Assembly (NCBI GenBank): GCA_000827495.1 | Contig: KN817518.1 | Span: 1,328,405-1,392,404 of the forward strand | Direction of reading: 5' to 3' | Length of the DNA: 64,000 nt | DNA from: Hypholoma sublateritium FD-334 SS-4 | Taxonomy: Eukaryota > Basidiomycota > Agaricomycetes > Agaricales > Strophariaceae | Part shown: piece after piece, positions 11,237 through 23,938 of the stretch | How positions within the stretch are numbered: position 1 is the stretch's first letter | Layout of the letters: each line of letters begins with the position of its first letter | Notes under the pieces: generated by a model | What the model was told of the DNA's origin: nothing | Seen by the model: only the letters and a program-made list of their open reading frames with translations | The model's database searches: none | Position numbers and translations under genes: made by a program

Positions 11237-13773
11237 ATGCGTTTCCACCTCAGGAATATCAAATTTATCCTGTTCGCGTCTGCTCTTGTATCTAATTCCC
11301 AGGCCCAATGTCCAGATTATACAACATACTCGCAGGTATGGATATGTTCAGTCGCTTTTAAATTCTGAGGGGATCTATCTCATGTGTTTACTTTCGTAGA
11401 CCCCGCATGATCCTCGCTCTACAGGCCCCTTAGCGCTGCCTTACATGCGTCCCGCACCGGCATGTCGTACCTTTAACAGCAGCTCAGTTGAAGTATATTT
11501 CTTTCTTATTCAGTTCCGGGTTCAATCAAGGATTCACACCTGGGCAGAAAGTCATCACAGATATGAAATCCTTGCTCAAGGATCCCGACATAGCGAGATT
11601 GTTTGAAAATACCTTCCCGAACACGTTAGGTCGGACTCTCAGCTTGATACAGTGACATAACACTGATTATACTTTCCAGATACAACCGTCAAATATTTCA
11701 GTGATGTGACCTACCTTCATTTGTCTGAAAGTAGCATTTGTGCTAAAGCCTAACAGCAAGAAAACCTGGCATTCATCATCACAGGGGTTCGTTTGTATTC
11801 TTTGTTTATTTCGTTGGAAGGTACATCTCACCGAAATCTCACTTTGCGATAGGATATTACGTTCGTCTTCTGTTGAAAGTCAGCTTGGAGTTCATGTTGA
11901 ATGAATTTACAGTGCGCAATGGCTCCGCGATACTGCTAATCAGGTCAGGGTCTGCTAAATCCATCATCTCTCCTGCTGCATCTCACGTCATCTTGTTTCC
12001 ACAGTTCGCACATTATCATACACTGCTTGCCGTTGACCCGAAGTTGGCAACACTTGTGAAGGCAGTTATTAACAACGAAGCACGCTATGTTGCTGAATAT
12101 CCATACTGTGAGACGACTTTGATATATCATTATGCAGAGACTAATTAGTCTGTAGGTGGGTCCTTCCAACCGCCCCCGGAGAGCGGGCTAACACCTTCAG
12201 TTAACTCATATGCTATTGGTGTCATCGTTAATCCGTAAGTCCTTTGATAACTGACATAGACGTCATAGTTGTTCATCGCAAGTGTTGTTAGGCCTGTCAA
12301 CAACCAAACTGTATTTGAATGCAAGGTAAAATTCTCAGCTCCTTACAATATCAATCCCACCAGTTAATATTGCATATTGGGTGTTAGTATGAAATCGATT
12401 CGCTATGTGGGTTCCTGAAGCTGTCAAGGTCTTATTATCAGGCCACAAGTGATGCTTCTTTCATAAACAATAACTGTTGGTGACACTTTCTTCTGGTGTC
12501 TTGGACTCTCCATCTCAATTTGGCCGTAGGGAGAGATGCTGTTGACCAAATATTCCGCGTCATCAATGAACAATCTCAGGGGACTTTTGATGCCAACTTC
12601 AACTTTATTTCATACTACAACTGGACAGGCGGAGCAGGGTCTCTTTCCCCCGCGGTGAACAATCTCGGAAATGGCGAGCCTAAAGCATATACCGGCCTAG
12701 TTGGGACGCATCACAGACCGTCGGACGATCTTAGCGTCTTCGGTGAGTCGATTTTGAGTTCTAATTATCTTATATTGGAATGCTGACTCAATCATTTATA
12801 GCCTTTCTGACACCGGCCAACGCGATGCTGAGTGTAGAATTGACCAATCTAGCAAATATGCTTGACGATGTTGGTCAACTCAAAAATGTCAGTCAACTTG
12901 CCAAGACATGGAGCACTAGAATCAGTGACGCAATTTATGCTACTACGGTTCGTTTTTCTATGCTGAACAAATTATCTCAGAACATGACAGGTGTCTGCAG
13001 GTTGTGGACGACATTTTTGCTTATGAGACCAATGGTGAGTATTCCTCAGCTCTCGCCGGTTCACATATTTAATCAAAACTGGACAAATTACTAAGGCCTC
13101 GGAAGTCGTTATGTTATGGATGACGCGAATGTCCCGGTAAGTGAAATATCTCAAAACTAGGCAGCTTGACAACTCACTGAAGTTTATAGTCTCTACTTTC
13201 ACTTCCGTATTTGGGATTTTTGAACAAAACACACCCAGCCTATGTAGCAACTCGCCAATTATTGCTCTCGCGAGGTAATCCGTATTATTCGGCTGGGAAG
13301 ACATTCAACGGTATCGGGTATGCCACCGCACTCAGTACTAAAATCCACTGATCACTGACTTGCATATTATTGTCAGTGGCCCCCACGTTGATCCATGGAA
13401 CCCATGGCTAGTACTTTCTTTCTTAATATTTGTCCAGTCCATTATCAACAAATACTTCTTCAGGCCCATGTCTCACATCTCGGCTATCTATGGTACGGAC
13501 AATGATCAAGAGATTTTGCAACACCTTTACCTCATCGCCAATGTAAGCAAATGGGGCTTTATTTTGTGGTTTGAACACTTACTGATCATCTTTATTTAGA
13601 GCACCAACGACCTTGGCCTAATTCACGAATCCCAGTCGATATATGATACATCTTATACCCGCAGCTGGTTCGCTTGGGCAAACAGCTACTTTGCGGAAAT
13701 GATATTGGATCTAGCCGAACGGAAGCCTGAGCTTATTTTGAAAACCAACAAGCCCTACACACCTGGTCGTTAG
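11237..13773 (+). CDS. secreted GH125 exo-alpha-1,6-mannosidase (Mug157-like)
   Basis: GH125 enzymes remove alpha-1,6-linked mannose from non-reducing ends. The fungal branch includes the meiotically up-regulated protein Mug157. The first exon encodes a signal peptide (start MRFHLRNIKFILFASALVSN). Later exons carry family blocks in order: LPYMRPAPACRTFNSSSVE, KVITDMKSLLKDPDIARLFE, ITGDITAQWLRDTANQFAHY, YEIDSLCGFLKLSRSYY, TGLVGTHHRPSDDLSVFAFL, GPHVDPWNPWPMSHISAIYG and IHESQSIYDTSYTRSWFAWA. More than ten introns are needed. One (13407-13463) appears to be GC-AG. Exon 1 is 11237-11335, exon 2 11400-11492, exon 3 11548-11629. The join near 11700-11760 is uncertain. Stop TAG at 13771-13773. The predicted protein is extracellular or in the secretory path. 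Confidence 0.9.
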
Positions 13774-14119
13774 TACTTCTTTTGTACTAACATGTATCTG
13801 ATCCTATTGGTATATATACGTGCTGACCTTCTGGCCCACATTCGTTAATTTGAGTAAGTACTTGATTGTGGTTGGTTTACGGTTATGCAAGGCCGAACAC
13901 GAGGACGCGCAGTTGAAGCGCAGGCCCGGGCCGCGACCCGCAGTTGAATGAAACAGGAACAAATAGAATGAATTACCGGATCTGTCATTGTTGGCGCCAG
14001 AACAGGCATTTCCATTTAAGTCACTAGCGAACTGAAACGTCCCCCAGCAACCCCAGTATATCCTCCATGCCAGTTTCATCCAACGATATCTGACCATATA
14101 TTACGCTGTCGACGACCCT
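13774..14119. other. intergenic before the C2-domain gene
   Basis: 346 bases with the GH125 3' end and the promoter of the next gene. Nothing else is recognised. Confidence 0.4.
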
Positions 14120-16508
14120 ATGTCTTCAACGCCTCGTGAAATCGGAACTTTGATCGTCGTTGTCCTTAGAGCTGTGAGTCGCAGCCACTAGCCTGCTGCC
14201 TACGTCACCGGCAGCGCTCAGTTATTTTCTTTAGAACCATCTGCCCAATAAACGACATATAGGAAAGCAAGATCCTTACTGCTTAGTTACAGTCAATGGA
14301 GAGAAGAGAAGAACCAAAGCCATAAAGCGCGGTGGTCAACATCCAGAGTGGGACGAAGAGATCCGATTTACGCTGTTTGACGATGTCGAAGATGTTTTGG
14401 CTCGAACTGAGCACGGAGACAGCACACCTCCCCCTCCTCCTCCCAAAAACGACCAAAAACTTAAAAAGATCAAAGGCGGAAAGTCTATGAAAGTCGCCTG
14501 TTATGCTGACGATCCACGCGAACCCGATCTAATTGGAGATGTCGAAGTAGATTTAACAGAGGTATTGACCAAAGGAGAAACTGACGGTACAATAATTATT
14601 ATTAACTTTGAAAATATGTCTAACCCACCTCCAGAATGGTTTACACTGACCAACAAGGAAAAATTCGCTGGAAAGGTGTATCTGGAGTTAACTTTCTGGT
14701 CCAACGTTCGTACTCTCTGATGCATGTTTACAACCGCTAACCTGCACCTTCGCTCAGGAACCCCCGCCAGAAAAGAAGGTCGCACCGAAACCTTCTAAGG
14801 GTAACAAGCATTACGGGGGCCCAGGCTCATTCATACCTTCGGGCGAAATGCCTGCAGGTTCTCGGACTACGTCCGCGGTGTACAATGATCATACTCGTCA
14901 AAACTCGGATGTTTTACCTTCATCGTTAAGGGCGTCAAGTTCCGCTGCCAATCTCGACCTTTATGTGGCACCGTATGAAAGGAATCGCAACTCACAATTG
15001 GATAATTTATCTCGAGACTTTGGGGAGTTCGGAATATCTGGGACGAGGCGCAGAGAGAGTTATCCCGTCAGTCTTCGCATTTCGCATTTTAGACCGATTA
15101 ATCCGTCATACTGAAAGTCCTTCAGCCGGTTCCCGGACAATATGCGCAAGATCCTCAACAAATAAGAAGTCCTTATTCCACTTTCACAAACTATCCGCCT
15201 GGTGGCTACGGCTACGATCAACAGAGTATTCCTGAAAATAGTCCTATGCACCCATACGAACGACCATTGACGCCCAACGATCAAGTACAAACCCATTACC
15301 AACAAACCAACACAAATATGACACATGGATACGGCTCACAACCTTACCACCAATCTCCATACGAAACTACTTCGCCCTTATCTTACCAACCATCGATACG
15401 TGGGCCAAGGCACAGTGTCCCTACTTCATCTGGATTTGTCCCTCTGCCACAAGCGTCAGGGTTTGTACCAATCACCTCACATGTGTCAGAACCATCTGGA
15501 TTTGCCCCTCCTCCCTCGCACACACCTGTTCCCAACCCTTACATCTCACAATTCAATTCGTATCCTCAATCTGGGTATCTTCCTCCCGCGTCGCACACAC
15601 CAGCACCTGTAAATAACGGCTCGTATCTCCACCATTCCACATCATTGTCTTTTCCACAACAATCATATTCTTCACCGCAATCATATGGTTATAATTATGG
15701 TGTTCCTTCATCTGTTTCGGCACCTCCGCAACAGTTTATGACGTCCACGCCGGCACCTCCGCAGACAAACCAGGCATCACAGATATATACCTCCGCATCT
15801 CCTTCACATGAGATTTCGCCCGGACAAGCGCCACCACCACCACTTGTAAATGGGCAAGCTTCTCGACCGCTGCCTCCGCAACCTCAAGTCGTATACGCGC
15901 ACCAATCAGCTCAGTCACCTCCTGCTATACCTACTTCTCATTCTTTGCCTCCGCCCAATGGCGTTTCGCAGACTCCAGTGTCGTATAGTCCAACACAACC
16001 AGGTAATATATATCCATCTAATATTGCCTATGCATCTGTTCCTCCTCCCCCACCTCCCCCACTGCATCAATACAACAATAGCGCCCCAGTAATTACAAAA
16101 GCACCTAATTTTTCCCTCCCGCCTCCACCACCACCACCGCCACCATCCTCGCTCAATTCGCAGACTCATCGGCGGGCTAGTCTCCCTCAACCCCCTATTG
16201 CTTATCAGCAGCAGCAAACTCAACAGGTTCACGAACAGCAACAACAAATGCAGCCACAACCTCATCAGCCGCAGAATTTAGGGCAGGGGCAGGGCCAGCC
16301 ACTTCCTCTCCCACCTCCACCACCGCCGGTAGAATATCACAATCAAAATCAATTGCCTCTTCCTCCACCTCCTCCGCCTTTGCTTAACCCACCTGCCATG
16401 TCGCAGAGTGGATCATACCACCAACTTCCTCCGCCCAAGGCCCCGCAAGTGGACGAGTATGGGCAATGGATTCATCCCAATTCGCAACAAACGTCTCATG
16501 CATACTGA
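14120..16508 (+). CDS. fic1: C2-domain and polyproline protein, Fic1/Inn1-like cytokinesis protein
   Basis: Fic1/Inn1 proteins couple the contractile ring to membrane ingression and septum formation. Their N-terminal C2 domain acts at the membrane and their PxxP tails bind SH3 proteins of the Cdc15/Hof1 type. Exon 1 encodes MSSTPREIGTLIVVVLRA. After a short intron follow NHLPNKRHIGKQDPYCLVTV, RGGQHPEWDEEIRFTLFDD and a second C2 half ending in KVYLELTFWSN. The remaining 500 or so residues are Pro/Gln/Ser/Tyr-rich with many runs of five to nine prolines (genomic 16040-16380). Three introns are placed by frame continuity, and the last joins ESYP to PVPGQYAQDP. Stop TGA at 16506-16508. The match rests on domain order. 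Another C2/proline-rich protein is possible. Confidence 0.78.
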
Positions 16509-16761
16509 TATCCACGCTCTGCAATATGTTTTGTTGGTTATGCTCAAATTAAATCATTGTTTTCAAGTATCCGAGTTGGAACGAACGCTTTCTAGTAAAC
16601 GCAATCATAAATTACAATATCATAATTTCCATACACAATTTCTGCTTTTCTAGCGCATATTAGACCTCAGGCCTCAAAGTCTCAGAGCTTGACTACATAG
16701 TTCGTGTATATTACATGTATATGTTGATCAATGCAAGTGAGAACAGCTAGAAATCTAAGTA

Positions 16762-17314
16762 CTACGACTCAGTTTTATTGGTCCGCTCTGACGCTTGCTC
16801 TGTTCTCCACTGTGCTATTTCCGTCTCTGTTCCTATGAGTCCTCTGCGGGCCAAAGCTATACGAGCTTCTTGGCGAAGAGCATTTTCTTCTCGTCGCTTC
16901 TTGTTTTCGAATTCTACGAGAGCTCTTTCTGCTCCAAAGACCAGGCCGAATATTGTGACTGTCGGAGAGCAGAATAAGTATTCGACAAGATCGGAAGTCC
17001 CTTAATTTTAACACACATCCAGAAACAAGAAACCCCTTGATTGCCACAGTTTGCCGCCTAAGTGGGCAGATTTTAGGCGCGCATTGGCCAGCATGATAAG
17101 TCGACAGCAAGTTACCTGAACGCAGGCCATAGATGATGGCCAATTACCGCTAAGCCAAGACCAATAGCCGTGGTTCTTGCAGCTCCCTACATGAAGTCTC
17201 GGTGGATTCAAGTTATCTAGAAGACAGACAGAGAAGACAGACTTCTATTCCGGCCCTGGTCTGTAGTTGATAAGCCTCTTCGGCAGCCTCCTTCTGTTGA
17301 GAGCGCCGGGACAT
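16762..17314 (-). CDS. small membrane protein resembling the N-terminal half of Rcf2 (HIG1 type)
   Basis: Splicing four exons gives a protein of about 125 residues: start MSRRSQQKEAAEEAYQLQ, a glycine-rich hydrophobic segment TAIGLGLAVIGHHLWPAF, a basic loop RRQTVAIKG, a second hydrophobic segment FLVSGFTIFGLVFGAERAL and a charged helical tail rich in Arg, Glu and Ala. Two helices with a short basic loop, then a charged C-terminus, recall the first half of Rcf2 and HIG1 proteins, which associate with mitochondrial respiratory supercomplexes. Sequence similarity is only partial, so that assignment is tentative. ATG at 17312-17314 and TAG at 16762-16764. The join SG to FTIFG uses a 62-base intron. 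It is convergent with the C2-domain gene. Confidence 0.6.
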
Positions 17315-17435
17315 GGCAGTGAACGAATAAGTGGACCGTGGCGGATTCGGATCATTCAATTGGCCAGCGCGCGTTATGTAAGAAGGCTAAAAAAAGATTT
17401 GTATCAAACCTCTTTACGGAATCCCTGCTACTCTA

Positions 17436-19877
17436 ATGGATGCCTCTCAACCTAATAACCATGGGTTCGCTCGGGAAACAAATGTAAACCCGCAGAAAGG
17501 CTTTGTTTACTTTCCAGACGCCATTCCTGCGGTCATGGCCTTGAAAGCACACACTTCGTAACTAAAGGTAGGATGGAGATGGATATCTGCGCTCTAGAGC
17601 CTCTGCCAATACGAAGCAAGAAAAGAATAGGAGAGCCACTAATTTTGTGAGCTTGATGACCGTATACTTTTGTGCAAATCTAACACTAAGTCGGCGACTA
17701 GACCCAATGGCATTGGTATAAATTACGCGACGAGGTCTGGAGAGTCTTTGACGCCAAGTTTGCACCCAGATAGTGGCTATTCCTCCGTGACAAACACCGA
17801 TTCAAAGTCCCCGAGTCTCGCTAAATGTACTCCCGAACCACACGATGCTCCAAGCTCCCTACCGCCTCGCCACCGCCACCCAAAAAACCTGCAGTTCCAC
17901 TCAAAGGATGGACGCGATGAGGATATGCTCGTAGAGGGGCAAACTGTCACTCTTCACCATCTTCTCCCTGAAATCACTGTTGATGGCCTCGGAACGCTCC
18001 TCAAAGACATAGGCTTCATCGCTCCGTTGTTCGTGCGTTTTTAGACGCGGCATATTTTCGCGCTTCTGATCCCAGCCCTTCCTTAGTGTCGTAAAATCTA
18101 TGGAAGATCACTCTATTTCTTTGGAGTTCTCACACTCCAACATTGCTACCGTCGCGTTTTCTCTCCTTCAGCATCGTGCTGCGTTCTTGTTCGCGAGACC
18201 GTCAGGGCCTATTTCGCCAGCGAGATTTTTTCAACCATATATAATCGATTTGACGAAGGCAGAAACTCCCGAAGACACTGTAAATAACTTGACCGCTTCA
18301 AAGTCGTGCCCGCCAGCCTTGCCAGACTCGGACGACATTTACGGGGATAGAGGAGCATATGACGACTCCGGAGTGGAGACCACAGACTCTGAAGCGAGTG
18401 TGACCTCGGTGCGCGAAATACAGAGGTCATCCGCCTCCTCCCAGAAGTATCACAGCAGATCTGAAAACGAGGGCCTTGGGAAAACGTTGCGTCCCCCAGA
18501 TTCTAGGCCGCGTGTTGTGAATCGTCTTCCTAATGGTCTTTCTGCTGTCCCGCAACCTCCCAGCCGGGCTTCCATTTCGATCCCCAAGACTCTGCGGGAC
18601 GCATCAGCTTCCCCCTCCCCACCCCCCCTCGCGCCTGGCACAGAGAACAATGAGCCCCATATCCAGATCGTACATCTGCCGCGGGCTGCAAACAATAGAG
18701 CGAGAAGAGTCTTGCTGCCCAACAAAAGCAGCCTGCCGATAATGACCGTGTCAATGCGGGCAGACTTTCAGTTCTTCCACCGCACCGCGAGGTCTGTCGA
18801 CATCTTGATGCTGGGGTTTATTGTCCGACTGAACTGGCCGAGTCACAGGCACAGGATTTCAAGGTACTCGATGCCGAACAACTACTCAGATCGCCGACAT
18901 ACTAGCGATGCTGTCATGATTGGGGACTTCGCAGCGGTAGGATACCGAAGCAGCCCATGCCAGGTATCACTGATCCATAGCAGAGAGGTACGGATTCCCA
19001 TGCTTATTTGTGTGAATCCCATTCACCAAACGCACGCAGGGTCGGCCGCCGTCGCTCACAGAGTTAGACCACAAACCACACCTTGCAGCGCACAACACGC
19101 ATGCTGCCGTGGCCATGAGTGGCGTGAACTGCCTTGCTGCAAAGAAAGCCACTGCCAACGCAATCCAGTTCTTTACCGGCGGTTACGACAGGTCAATCAG
19201 GCTCTGGTCTGTGACAACCCCAGATCTTGCCGCGCAGACGGAGCGGTTGACTACTTTATCCACAATACCTCATGCTCTGGCATTCAGAGATCGGATGCTA
19301 TTAGTAGGCACGTCGAAGAAGATTCTTGCGCTCGACCTCGGCCATCTGTCAGCCAAACCGGTAGCGGCGCAACTCAGCAACTCAATCCATCAGATTCACG
19401 TTCATAAGCAGGCGCCCAACGTGATCGTCTTGGAGGCGAGCATTTCTTGAATCACCTTTGCAGTTCATTACGTTTAACACAGACTAGGTGGACAGCCTAG
19501 ACTCTCAGATCCAATTATTCGATATAAGGAAACAACGAGGCTTCGATAGGACCCCCGACTGCAATTTCGGTGCCAGATGCGGCGGCTCGAGGCCAATCAG
19601 GTCGATGAGCCGGGGGGACTGTGAATACAGTCTGTTCGCGAAGGGCTTTGCGGACGGCGTAGTGAGAATCTGGGACTATCGAAACTCTAAGGTAACGTCC
19701 AGTCAGACACATTTCTTACATACACTCAAAATTGGCGTCTTCTAGCAACCTGTCGTTACGAGAGCGCATCAGAACATGGGTGCCGTCGCACATACAATTT
19801 TTACAGGGTCAGGGAATATCCTCTGTTATAATGGCGATAGCCTGACTTTCGTAGACTCACGGGAAGGAGTTGAATGA
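17436..19877 (+). CDS. WD40-repeat protein with long disordered N-terminal half
   Basis: The first exon starts MDASQPNNHGFARE. The next exons are Ser/Pro-rich (NATRSGES-type composition, with a DDSGVETTDSEAS acidic patch near 18360). The C-terminal third contains WD40 blades: FFTGGYDRSIRLWSV, FAKGFADGVVRIWDYRNSK and HTIFTGSGNILCYNGDSLT. Introns joining HKQAPNVIVLE to VDSLDSQIQLF and YRNSK to QPVVTRAHQN fit well. Stop TGA at 19875-19877. The stretch 18680-19040 is hard to splice: the coding frame changes there and one possible intron would be only 29 bases. The model is therefore uncertain in the middle. Role unknown. Such proteins usually act as scaffolds. Confidence 0.62.
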
Positions 19878-20026
19878 ACGATATTTCCAGAAACAGACGA
19901 ACAGCTCTACTCAATTAATTATGTCGAGGCGTCTGCCGTTCCGGTACAAAAGTATATACTTAGGATTCCTTCCTCATGTAGTATGTGATATCCAAAGATC
20001 GGAACCCAGTATATAAACATCTCGGA

Positions 20027-22198
20027 TCAGTTCTCGGAGGTGGAGTTGCCGAGTTCAACTGCAAACGCGACGGCTAGTTTGGAGAATTCCAACATGTGAT
20101 CAAAGCTGAATTCATCCGAAATATCGATGCGGCTAGAGGTGGATGATATGCATGAAAAAATGACCAGGTAACATGAGAGTTAACCTACTCGTTAACCGAA
20201 TGAATATTCTTGTTCGAGTTCTCGAAGGAGCTCTCTAGATAAAGGTTGTCAACTATCTCGGCCTGGATACGAGACACTTGAGGCTAACCGATAGTGAATG
20301 ATGAGGGGTAGCCAGCCTTCCTCCATGAGGCACTGAAAATCAAGTTTAGTCGTCAGCGTGTTGGAGTACGATTGAAGATGTTAAATGCTCAACTGATCAC
20401 TGCAAGCGTATCCGCATTTAGTCTATACGAGCACAAGAATAAGCACCAAGCAAATACCGATTCTAAGCTCAGAATGTTGGACGTACCACCACATATGGGA
20501 TGTTTAGGTACAAATCGACCAGAGCCTTGTTGAAGGCGGTGAGGCTGTATCACAGATCAGAAAACGAGGACTTCATTTCCAATATGTGACTTGCTCTTCA
20601 TCCGTGAAATCAGAGATAATCCCGACTTCTTCCCTTGTTCCCCGCTAAAACTGTTTAGTACAACCACGAAAATAATACCGGAATAAATTAACCTTGACCC
20701 AAGCAGTCATGTCGAACTGATAGACCAAGCTATATCAACCGAAGTGCGCTGGCAAGCAAGACGAAAGAGAACATACCTGACTCATAGCGAGAACATTAAC
20801 GGAGCGCGTTTCGTAGTCTTTGGCCACAGCCTGGGATCCCAGAAGGCCTCCTTCCTGCGTGTATTTTGCATATTCAGATTGTATTGAGGGTAGGGAGCGA
20901 GATGTTGATTTACCTCTGCGGAATACCAATGGAATTCAACGGTGCGAAGAGGACGGAAGTCAGCGGCAATCAATGCTCGATAGGACTCCAAAATTGTGAC
21001 GCTTCCAGAACCGTCGTCTGGATATTGAGGTTACTACACGGCTGCGCAATAATATGTAACAAGAAACAGACCATCGGCCCCTGCACAATATTGTGTTAAT
21101 CGCATTTAGGCATGACAAAATTTCAGATTGTTTACCAGGCGCGGCAAGGAAAGGCCACATATTGGTGCTATGTAATGAATTTGTTTGATTGAAATGTCTT
21201 GCAGTGTGACCAGTTAGAAATTACCTGTCCTGGTGAGCTCCGATGATGACTACGCCGTCATCGCTCTTCGACGACCCTTCAATACGAAGGATCTGTATTG
21301 AAGTTTAGGGGTAGTAATAACGAAGTGATAAGGCCCTTACAATAGAGTTTTGACCCCAAGAATGAGGGAACTCGCTGGCGGTGATAATTTCGCGCAGTGA
21401 TTCCGACGCATACTTTGTCGTTATCTTATGCGAACCATAAATTAAAATACGAAAACCTCGTGGCGATAAATCGTACCTCGGCAATCTTGGAAAGGAGCCA
21501 CTGCTGACTTTGTTTGCCAGTCTAGTGGGTTCGTCAGTTGGCAATGTGATAATTGTTTATAAGACGGAGGGATATACGTCGCTGCGATAGTCTAAGCGAA
21601 ATGAGCATGGGAGTCCAAGTTATCAGTTTGAAAGAACAAACATCTGGTACGGAAGCAAGAGAACCTTTCCAGGTTCTCTTTCAGGCCGTCGGTGGACAAG
21701 GTCTTAATGATTGATTGAACAGTTTCCGTGTTGTTGGGAACAGGGAAGGAGACTGTAATTTATTAATGCGGGGTAAGTGCTATGGAAAATGGATACTCAT
21801 ACATTTACTCTGAAACCTTGCGGAGGACGAGTGACCAAGGTCTTGGGTGTCGGTTCTAGAAATTATACATGAGCGTGCAAATTCCCGCTGAGTTAGGGCT
21901 GAAGACCTGTTCACATATCGAAGAATTTGATCCCCTGAGCTTTGGCTTGAATCTGCGAAACAAACGCGATAAGGTATTTTAGAATGAGATAGTTTTGCTA
22001 GATCCGGACCTTCTCCAATTCTGTCATCCAAACAGGTGCTTGGCCGTCCATTTCAACAAGACGCAAGGCGTTGAGGTCCAGGTCGAAGCCAGGATATGTC
22101 GTGTCCGCAGCATTTAGAGGAATTTGGTCAAGATTGTATGTTAGAGGAGTAGCCAAAGTCAAGGAGACCAATGCCAAAAGAGCTGTGAACGACTTCAT
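20027..22198 (-). CDS. secreted M28 leucine aminopeptidase
   Basis: Zinc exopeptidase that removes N-terminal residues from peptides outside the cell. The start is [20 protein letters not shown], a clear signal peptide, followed by a propeptide region. All five expected zinc ligands and the catalytic acid are visible after splicing: His and Asp in VVIIGAHQD, Asp in GADDDGSGS, Glu-Glu in WYSAEEGGLLGS, Asp in FDMTAWVK and His in CGYACSDHASW. Other family blocks are [22 protein letters not shown] and [18 protein letters not shown]. The gene has many introns of 50-60 bases. The C-terminus reads [20 protein letters not shown] before TGA at 20027-20029. ATG at 22196-22198. Divergent from the uL11m gene, with 158 bases between starts. 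Confidence 0.93.
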
Positions 22199-22356
22199 GG
22201 TGGAGAAAGGACAACCCCTGTAACCAACCAACGCGGCCAAGTCGCGTCACCGCGGCGAATACCCCAATATGGTAATTATTCACGTGACGGTCCAACTTTT
22301 CAATGAAAGCGGCAAGGTGTGCGGCTGTTCCGTATTCACGCATACATCATTTGACA

Positions 22357-22853
22357 ATGTCCAAGGCAGGTGTAAAGGCAAGGGCGCAGATTGTGGTATG
22401 TCAATACGCGTATTTATCAATACTGTCTCTCATTATCTGTACCAGCGACTGCTCATCCCTGCAGGCAAAGCCGCTCCAACTCCTCCTGTCGGTCCTGCTC
22501 TTGGTGCTCGTGGTGTGAAGTCTATGGACTTCTGCAAGGAATTTAACGCAAGGACAGCCCATATAGAGCCAGGTGTACCCACCCCAACACTTATCACCGT
22601 TCAGCCCGACCGCACATTCACTTTCGTCACGAAAACTCCCCCTACTTCATATTTTCTTAAAAAAGCCGCTGGTATCGAGAAAGGAACGGCCCGTGCAGGC
22701 CACGAATTCACCGGTACAATCAGCCTTAAGCACGTGTATGAAATTGCGAAGATCAAGGCGACAGACGAGCACATGAAGATGATACCTCTGGAATCTATCG
22801 CGAGAATGATTGTGGGGTCCGCGAGGAGCTTGGGAGTGCAAGTTATTCCGTAA
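22357..22853 (+). CDS. MRPL19: mitochondrial large ribosomal subunit protein uL11m
   Basis: uL11 sits at the GTPase-associated centre of the ribosome. Exon 1 (22357-22395) encodes [13 protein letters not shown] and exon 2 (from 22446) continues [20 protein letters not shown], the uL11 signature. Later blocks are [40 protein letters not shown] and [11 protein letters not shown] at the end. TAA at 22851-22853. About 148 residues. The sequence resembles the fungal mitochondrial (MrpL19) form more than cytosolic L12. The ATG at 22357 starts with the usual MSK. Confidence 0.93.
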
Positions 22854-23938
22854 TCGGATTTTGTACTGTGCGTTCATGTCTCCCACTGATATTCGTTGTG
22901 TCGATTGATTATTTCGGCAGATACTTACCTTCTAGCATCATCTACGTCTTGTCGATTGATTTCTATACCATAATGAAAACGTCAAAACATTTCAACATCG
23001 CTGTCGGAAAATCCTGTTCTTGCGCTAGGATACCTGTTTACTAGGTCAGAAGGCCTTCGAGGAACGCACGCGTCAAGTTCGTTTGTAAAATTAAACTTCT
23101 ATATTGATCGACGACTTGAGAACCTAAAGCAGACCCAGTTTTGCAGTATCAAATATTTCTATGCATCTTCCCTCCATTCCATGCCAAGTCCCGATACCAT
23201 CGCTCGAAATTCTAAACCATACCCCGCACGTCCTCCAATCTTTCCGTGAATCCGGTCATATAATCAGAAGAACACACGCTCACGCCTTATCTCCTGTGCC
23301 TTTTGGCCGGATATATTATGGGCGACACGATGAGAACATGCTTTCTTGAACTCCGGATACGGATTACACGTTTATGTCCTTCCTGCCTTCATAATTTTGA
23401 TAATTTCTGACCTACCCAAAGAGGTCGCCTCGTGGAGTTGGCCAATCTACATCGCAATCCTTCGTGTTTGTTTTGTGTTCAGCCTGTCAGCTCTTCTCGG
23501 GATTCTCATGACGCAAACGCTGCCTAGCCCTGACTGAATCTCGGTTGTGGGAGGTCGGATGTCTACAGGTCGCGTCCTTTTTTGAGCGATAATCACAGTT
23601 AGCTAATCGAAGGGCCTAAGCGCAAGATTCGGACGCGTGTTTTTCGATCGCAGGAAAACGGACACAATGCACTCTACCACCGGAACCTCGCTCCACTATT
23701 CGAGATTGACACCATTGGCGAAACCCTTACTGCCACCCGACACGTTGAAACAGACTTCATTTTATTTTCTGTGCCAACCTCCACGTTCCCGATCAGCTCA
23801 TGTACCATCTGGCCACAAGGGAACGGACTGATTACAGCTCAGTATCGCCTCCTAGGTATAAAAACAGCGATGCAAGTCGAAAGGCGACTTTCCAACGCAC
23901 TTTGTGTTTCTTCATTCCAATCCCCTCCTCTATCACAG
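22854..23938. other. intergenic between uL11m and DUF6593 genes
   Basis: 1.1 kb. A frame from about 23650 to 23880 stays open without a stop but has no recognised homology and lies upstream of a TATA box, so I treat it as non-coding. Confidence 0.4.
23857..23864 (+). promoter_or_regulatory. TATA box of the DUF6593 gene
   Basis: The sequence tataaaaa lies 82 bases before the ATG at 23939, the same spacing as for the GH125 gene. It argues against the upstream in-frame ATGs at 23771 and 23870 as starts. Confidence 0.5.

Noticed and set aside
23640..23938. Open stretch upstream of the DUF6593 gene that could extend its N-terminus
   Set aside because: It lies upstream of and across a well-placed TATA box, and the encoded sequence does not look like the family.
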